Assembly (NCBI RefSeq): GCF_001458215.1
Contig: NZ_CYTW01000001.1
Location: forward strand, 682,001-746,000
DNA: 64,000 nt
From: Shimia thalassica
GTDB taxonomy: Bacteria; Pseudomonadota; Alphaproteobacteria; Rhodobacterales; Rhodobacteraceae
Reading direction: 5' to 3'
Shown: in pieces, positions 61,442 to 64,000 of the stretch
Layout of the letters: every line of letters begins with the position of its first letter
Numbering within the stretch: position 1 is the first letter of the stretch
Notes under the pieces: generated by a model
Told to the model about the DNA's origin: nothing
Seen by the model: only the letters and a program-made list of their open reading frames with translations
Database searches by the model: none
Program-made: the position numbers and the translations under genes

Positions 61442-61508
61442 TTTCGCCTCATTTGTCTTGAATTTGCCCCATTTTCGCCGTTTTGCCCCATTTTTGCCAC
61501 ATTTTGAG
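61442..61508 (+). repeat. Degenerate TTTGCCCCATTTT repeats upstream of small membrane protein gene
   Basis: Four related units (TTTCGCCTCATTT at 61442, TTTGCCCCATTTT at 61463, TTTGCCCCATTTT at 61482, TTTGCCACATTTT at 61493) occur in 67 bp with spacings of 21, 19 and 11. They lie in the 253-bp gap after prmA, 48 to 114 bases before the next start codon. The function is unknown; regulator binding is possible. Confidence 0.5.
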
Positions 61509-61555
61509 TGGAATTAGGTCATGTTTGGTGGGGGCCAAACTCAGTGAGTGCTGCA

Positions 61556-61909
61556 ATGACCGACTCATATACAGAATTTCAGGCACGTGTTGCTCGCATC
61601 TATGATGGTGAAAAGAGCAAGCGGAGCTTCTTTAAAAAGCGGACGTCACAGACGTTGGATCGCGACGGATACTTTGTAATCCGCGGAGCGGCCCGTCGTC
61701 GGAGTTTCCCGTGGACTGGTCTGTTGCTGGTGGCTGTTGCCTTTTTTGGCACCAAGGGCGCAGTGATGGCCAAAGTTGGCCCCGACTTTTATTCGCAACA
61801 AGTAAACCGTCTGGCACCCGCAAGTGTGATTGAAGAGGCCGGTGCATGGACAATGCGCCCGGATCCGATTTCCCGCTGGGTTGCCATGCAAATCAAATCT
61901 CTCGGCTGA
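61556..61909 (+). CDS. Small membrane protein of unknown function, 117 aa
   Basis: I do not recognise this family. The 117-residue protein has a basic cytoplasmic N-terminus (RIYDGEKSKRSFFKKRTSQ), one membrane helix (about 61-81, WTGLLLVAVAFFGTKGAVM) and a C-terminal domain likely in the periplasm (KVGPDFYSQQVNRLAPASVI). The start at 61556 follows GTGAGTG; an in-frame ATG 16 codons upstream is the alternative. The gene stands alone between repeats and a strong terminator. Confidence 0.7.
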   Translation: MTDSYTEFQARVARIYDGEKSKRSFFKKRTSQTLDRDGYFVIRGAARRRSFPWTGLLLVAVAFFGTKGAVMAKVGPDFYSQQVNRLAPASVIEEAGAWTMRPDPISRWVAMQIKSLG

Positions 61910-61926
61910 TCCCTCCAAGTCAGCTT

Positions 61927-61962
61927 GAAACGGCTCCGGTCTCTCTCCCGGAGCCGTTTTCT
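61927..61962 (+). terminator. Intrinsic terminator after 117-aa membrane protein gene
   Basis: GAAACGGCTCCGG (61927-61939) pairs with CCGGAGCCGTTTT (61948-61960) around an 8-base pyrimidine loop, running into TTTTC. Confidence 0.85.
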
Positions 61963-62000
61963 ATTGGGCAATCGAAATTTGTCTGGCGATTGCACAAAAG

Positions 62001-62033
62001 AAAACCGCAGCCTGGGAGGAGGCTGCGGTTTCC
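62001..62033 (-). ncRNA. CCUCCUCCC-loop hairpin RNA (CcsR/cuckoo type)
   Basis: On the minus strand AACCGCAGCC (62030-62021) pairs with GGCTGCGGTT (62012-62003) around the loop TCCTCCCA, so the conserved motif CCTCCTCCC (62022-62014) is presented in the hairpin head. TTTTCTTTTG follows as a terminator tail. It begins 50 bases after the stop of a DUF1127 gene on the same strand. In Rhodobacter sphaeroides CcsR RNAs of this form are processed from the RSP_6037 (DUF1127) transcript. Only one hairpin is visible here, against four tandem CcsR copies in that species. Confidence 0.75.
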
Positions 62034-62079
62034 TTGATCTAAACGATCTGAAAACGGGTGAAACGAGGTTTCTGTCCCG

Positions 62080-62280
62080 TCAGCGGATGTTTTCGATGTC
62101 GTGGCGTGAAAGACCGATATCGTCCAGTTCGCGGTCGGTCAGACCAGCCAGAGCGCCGCGAGTTACGCGGGTGTCGTTCCATGCAACAACAGTCGCAACC
62201 AAAGCTGCGAAGGATTGGCCAATACGGCCAGCAAAACCAGCAGTTTCATACTGCGCACGGGTGGTGTCATAAGCGGCCAT
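62080..62280 (-). CDS. DUF1127 small protein, 66 aa (CcaF1-type)
   Basis: This 66-residue protein has the DUF1127 motif GALAGLTDRELDDIGLSRHD followed by IENIR, and a hydrophobic amphipathic middle (IGQSFAALVATVVAWNDTR). The CCUCCUCCC hairpin downstream makes it the counterpart of Rhodobacter RSP_6037/CcaF1, an RNA-binding protein that affects stability and processing of the CcsR RNAs in stress. AAAAGGA lies 7 bases before the ATG. A palindrome and a putative promoter lie upstream. Confidence 0.88.
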   Translation of the reverse strand: MAAYDTTRAQYETAGFAGRIGQSFAALVATVVAWNDTRVTRGALAGLTDRELDDIGLSRHDIENIR

Positions 62281-62328
62281 ATCAATTTCCTTTTCTGTGG
62301 TTGATGGTCGTCGTTCTCGTAAAGCGGC

Positions 62329-62356
62329 ATTTAGGTGCGCCCTGCATACAAAACAA
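62329..62356 (-). promoter_or_regulatory. Candidate promoter of DUF1127-cuckoo RNA unit
   Basis: Read on the minus strand, TTGTTT (62356-62351) and CTAAAT (62334-62329) are spaced by 16 bases and sit 49 to 76 bases upstream of the DUF1127 start. In Rhodobacter the equivalent unit uses RpoH-type sigma factors, which tolerate such -10 sequences. Confidence 0.35.
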
Positions 62357-62364
62357 GCGGAATA

Positions 62365-62387
62365 AATCGCATAGGTGATATGCGATT
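62365..62387. promoter_or_regulatory. Perfect palindrome upstream of DUF1127 promoter
   Basis: AATCGCATA-N5-TATGCGATT is a perfect 9-bp-arm palindrome. It lies immediately upstream of the candidate -35 element on the minus strand, and is flanked by direct CCTGCATA copies at 62341 and 62388. Its position fits an activator or dual operator. Confidence 0.5.
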
Positions 62388-62540
62388 CCTGCATAGATCA
62401 AAGGGGGCGAAACCCCCTTAAAAACTTGGCTGAAACGCCCCTGAAAAGTGTCGCGAACAGATGGTAAAGTGGTCGCTTTTTGATCCCGCAATGCAATCGG
62501 AACATAGCTCGGCAGGACCTATGCTTATTGCGCAAAGCTC

Positions 62541-62570
62541 TTGGCGTTTGTTCTGGTTTTGTGCTAATGC
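62541..62570 (+). promoter_or_regulatory. Candidate ruvC promoter with LexA-like box
   Basis: TTGGCG and TAATGC are spaced by 18 bases. Within the spacer GTTC-N7-GTGC (62550-62564) matches the alphaproteobacterial LexA box GTTC-N7-GTTC at 7 of 8 positions. Weak but well placed for SOS control of ruvCAB. Confidence 0.3.
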
Positions 62571-62608
62571 TTCAAAAAAGCAACACTAAATCAACGGGCG
62601 GGCAGAAA

Positions 62609-63115
62609 ATGCGGGTTTTGGGAATTGATCCCGGTTTGCGCAACATGGGGTGGGGGGTGATTGATGCCGATGGCAGCCGACTCAGTCACGTTGCAAACGG
62701 TATTTGCCATTCGGTTGGTACGGAATTGGCCTCGCGGCTTTTGTCTTTGCACGAACAGTTGACGGATGTCTTCGCGCAGTACCAGCCAGATCATGCCGCG
62801 ATCGAGAATACCTTCGTGAACAAAGATGCTGTTGGTACGCTCAAACTGGGGCAGGCGCGAGGTGTCGCCTTGCTGGTGCCCGCACAGTTTGGGCTGGTGA
62901 TTGGCGAATATGCCCCCAACAAAGTAAAGAAAACCGTTGTAGGTGTCGGGCATGCAGAGAAACATCAGGTGGAACACATGGTCAAACTCCAGTTGCCCGG
63001 TGCAAAGATCAACGGGCCGGACGCGGCGGATGCATTGGCGATTGCGATTTGTCATGCACATTATGCCCGTGCTGGAGCGGGCATTGAGGGCGCATTGAAA
63101 AGGGCACGGGCATGA
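62609..63115 (+). CDS. ruvC: Holliday junction endonuclease RuvC
   Basis: This 168-residue nuclease has the RNase H-like fold with the catalytic D7 in [15 protein letters not shown] in [10 protein letters not shown] and the C-terminal acidic pair in [12 protein letters not shown]. It cuts Holliday junctions symmetrically. GGGCGGG lies 6 bases before the ATG at 62609; upstream in-frame codons have no conserved sequence. Its stop overlaps the ruvA start (ATGA). Confidence 0.96.
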   Translation: MRVLGIDPGLRNMGWGVIDADGSRLSHVANGICHSVGTELASRLLSLHEQLTDVFAQYQPDHAAIENTFVNKDAVGTLKLGQARGVALLVPAQFGLVIGEYAPNKVKKTVVGVGHAEKHQVEHMVKLQLPGAKINGPDAADALAIAICHAHYARAGAGIEGALKRARA

Positions 63116-63795
63116 TTGGCAAACTTTCAGGGCGTATCGAATATCGAACGCTGGATCATATCCTGATCGATGTGCGCGGTGTCGGGTATATCGTGCATGT
63201 TTCAGAACGCACGCTGGCCTCGTTGCCCGCGAACGGAGAGGTCGTCGCGCTTTATACGGATATGCTGGTCCGCGAAGACCTGATGCAGCTTTTTGGGTTT
63301 CAGACCCTTCTGGAAAAAGAATGGCACCGGCTTTTGATGTCGGTTCAGGGCATTGGTGCCAAGGCTTCCCTTGCGATCCTCGGCGCGCTTGGTGCCGAAG
63401 GGGTCGGGCGTGCGGTTTCGCTTGGGGACGTCAACGCCATTAAGGTGGCCAAGGGCGTCGGGCCGAAAACGGCGCAACGGGTTGTGTTGGATCTGAAAGA
63501 CAAGGCGCCCGCCGTAATGGCACTGGGGGGCACGCTGTCCGAGGCGGCTGGCGAGGCCACAGCAGAGGTGGTCGAAGAGATCACGGAAACGGTTGCTGTC
63601 AAAAAGCCGGCTCCGGCGAAACGATCCAATGCGTCGGCGTCGGCACAGGCCGAAGCCCTGTCTGCACTGGGCAACCTTGGATACGCACCCGGAGAGGCCG
63701 CCGCGGCAGTTGCAGAAGCGGCCGGAGATGCACCGGATGCAGATACCGCGATCCTGATCCGAACGGCGCTCAAGCTTTTGGCGCCGAAAGGGTGA
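63112..63795 (+). CDS. ruvA: Holliday junction branch migration protein RuvA
   Basis: This 227-residue protein has an N-terminal OB domain ([20 protein letters not shown], in parts), two helix-hairpin-helix motifs ([20 protein letters not shown] and [20 protein letters not shown]) and a C-terminal RuvB-binding helix ([12 protein letters not shown]). An Ala/Glu/Lys-rich linker (about 142-185) makes it some 24 residues longer than E. coli RuvA. It holds the four-way junction for RuvB. It overlaps ruvC by four bases. Confidence 0.96.
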   Translation: MIGKLSGRIEYRTLDHILIDVRGVGYIVHVSERTLASLPANGEVVALYTDMLVREDLMQLFGFQTLLEKEWHRLLMSVQGIGAKASLAILGALGAEGVGRAVSLGDVNAIKVAKGVGPKTAQRVVLDLKDKAPAVMALGGTLSEAAGEATAEVVEEITETVAVKKPAPAKRSNASASAQAEALSALGNLGYAPGEAAAAVAEAAGDAPDADTAILIRTALKLLAPKG

Positions 63796-63839
63796 TGGAT
63801 GGAACGAACTCAACTGCTGCGGCTTCCTAGGACATTGAA

Positions 63840-64000
63840 ATGACCGACTCTGACCCGACCTTGCGTCCCGAAGCACAGCCCGGCGATGTTGATCGCGCCT
63901 TGCGTCCTCAGGCGCTTGAAGAATTTGTTGGCCAGGCCGAAGCGCGGGCCAACCTTCGTGTCTTCATTGAATCCGCACGCCAACGCGGCGAAGCGATGGA
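63840..64000 (+). CDS. ruvB: Holliday junction ATP-dependent helicase RuvB, N-terminal part
   Basis: The first 53 codons are present and the rest lies beyond the right edge. [22 protein letters not shown] is the canonical RuvB N-terminus just before the AAA+ core. It follows ruvA by 44 bases, completing the ruvC-ruvA-ruvB order. RuvB hexamers pump DNA during branch migration. Confidence 0.95.
   Translation, partial: MTDSDPTLRPEAQPGDVDRALRPQALEEFVGQAEARANLRVFIESARQRGEAM

Larger units (their letters stand above)
62281..62608. other. 328-bp divergent control region between DUF1127 and ruvC
   Basis: This gap holds a candidate DUF1127 promoter (62329-62356), a palindrome (62365-62387), a hairpin AAGGGGG-CGAAA-CCCCCTT (62401-62419) and a candidate ruvC promoter with a LexA-like half-matched box (62541-62570). 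I see no small gene. Confidence 0.45.

Overview
The window is a chromosomal segment of an alphaproteobacterium, most likely a marine Rhodobacteraceae (Roseobacter-type) species. I infer this from a GC-rich coding style, from Rhodobacterales-type families (DUF1127, a DUF6280-like protein, DUF2497/PopZ-like, TIGR04283-like glycosyltransferase), from a CCUCCUCCC-loop RNA hairpin downstream of a DUF1127 gene as known in Rhodobacter, and from a repeated intergenic element. I see no insertion sequence, prophage or CRISPR array. Most of the window is core genome.

Layout. 1-5.8 kb: edge-truncated phospholipase D protein, a pcm-like methyltransferase, TolC, a PopZ-like protein, a DUF6280-like protein and EF-P. 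5.9-16.2 kb: fructosamine kinase and YgfZ, a glycosyltransferase, an ABC exporter, two aminotransferases, an SMP-30-like protein, a crotonase and a Bcr/CflA exporter. 16.2-25.5 kb: valS, an HD-domain protein with a palindrome upstream, an Lrp/ornithine decarboxylase divergent pair, an orphan form II CO-dehydrogenase-like large subunit, and an overlapping DUF2235 hydrolase. 25.6-32.3 kb: a minus-strand gene set (27-aa membrane peptide, XpaC, TelA, DUF2927 lipoprotein, SPFH-GYF protein, cytochrome b561, double zinc-ribbon tail-anchored protein, nitroreductase) that I read as an envelope-stress module. 32.5-39.4 kb: rluB, tadA, a DoeA-like hydrolase with an MBL hydrolase, gatCA, a lipoprotein and a cell-wall amidase. 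39.4-45.5 kb: rnpB, rsgA, rpmG, a GNAT protein, a BI-1/YccA protein, a DUF1127 protein with a divergent LysR regulator, and a quinone oxidoreductase. 45.7-50 kb: XRE regulator, hisN, 8-oxoguanine deaminase, tRNA-Gly, two small exported proteins, proC. 50.1-56.5 kb: DUF484-xerC, a BCCT transporter coupled to a 29-aa membrane peptide, fsa, priA. 56.6-64 kb: YeeE/YedE, MFS and MATE exporters, prmA, a small membrane protein, DUF1127 with its cuckoo-type RNA, and ruvC-ruvA-ruvB (ruvB truncated by the edge).

The best candidates for little-described biology are the 26.2-32.3 kb module, which combines homologues of two Bacillus membrane-stress gene sets (xpaC-yaaN and ydjG/ydjI) with a DUF2927 lipoprotein and a cytochrome b561; two translationally coupled micro-membrane proteins; the DUF1127/CCUCCUCCC RNA locus; and a two-copy intergenic element lying between convergent genes. 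All functional statements rest on reading the translated sequence; no database search was run.
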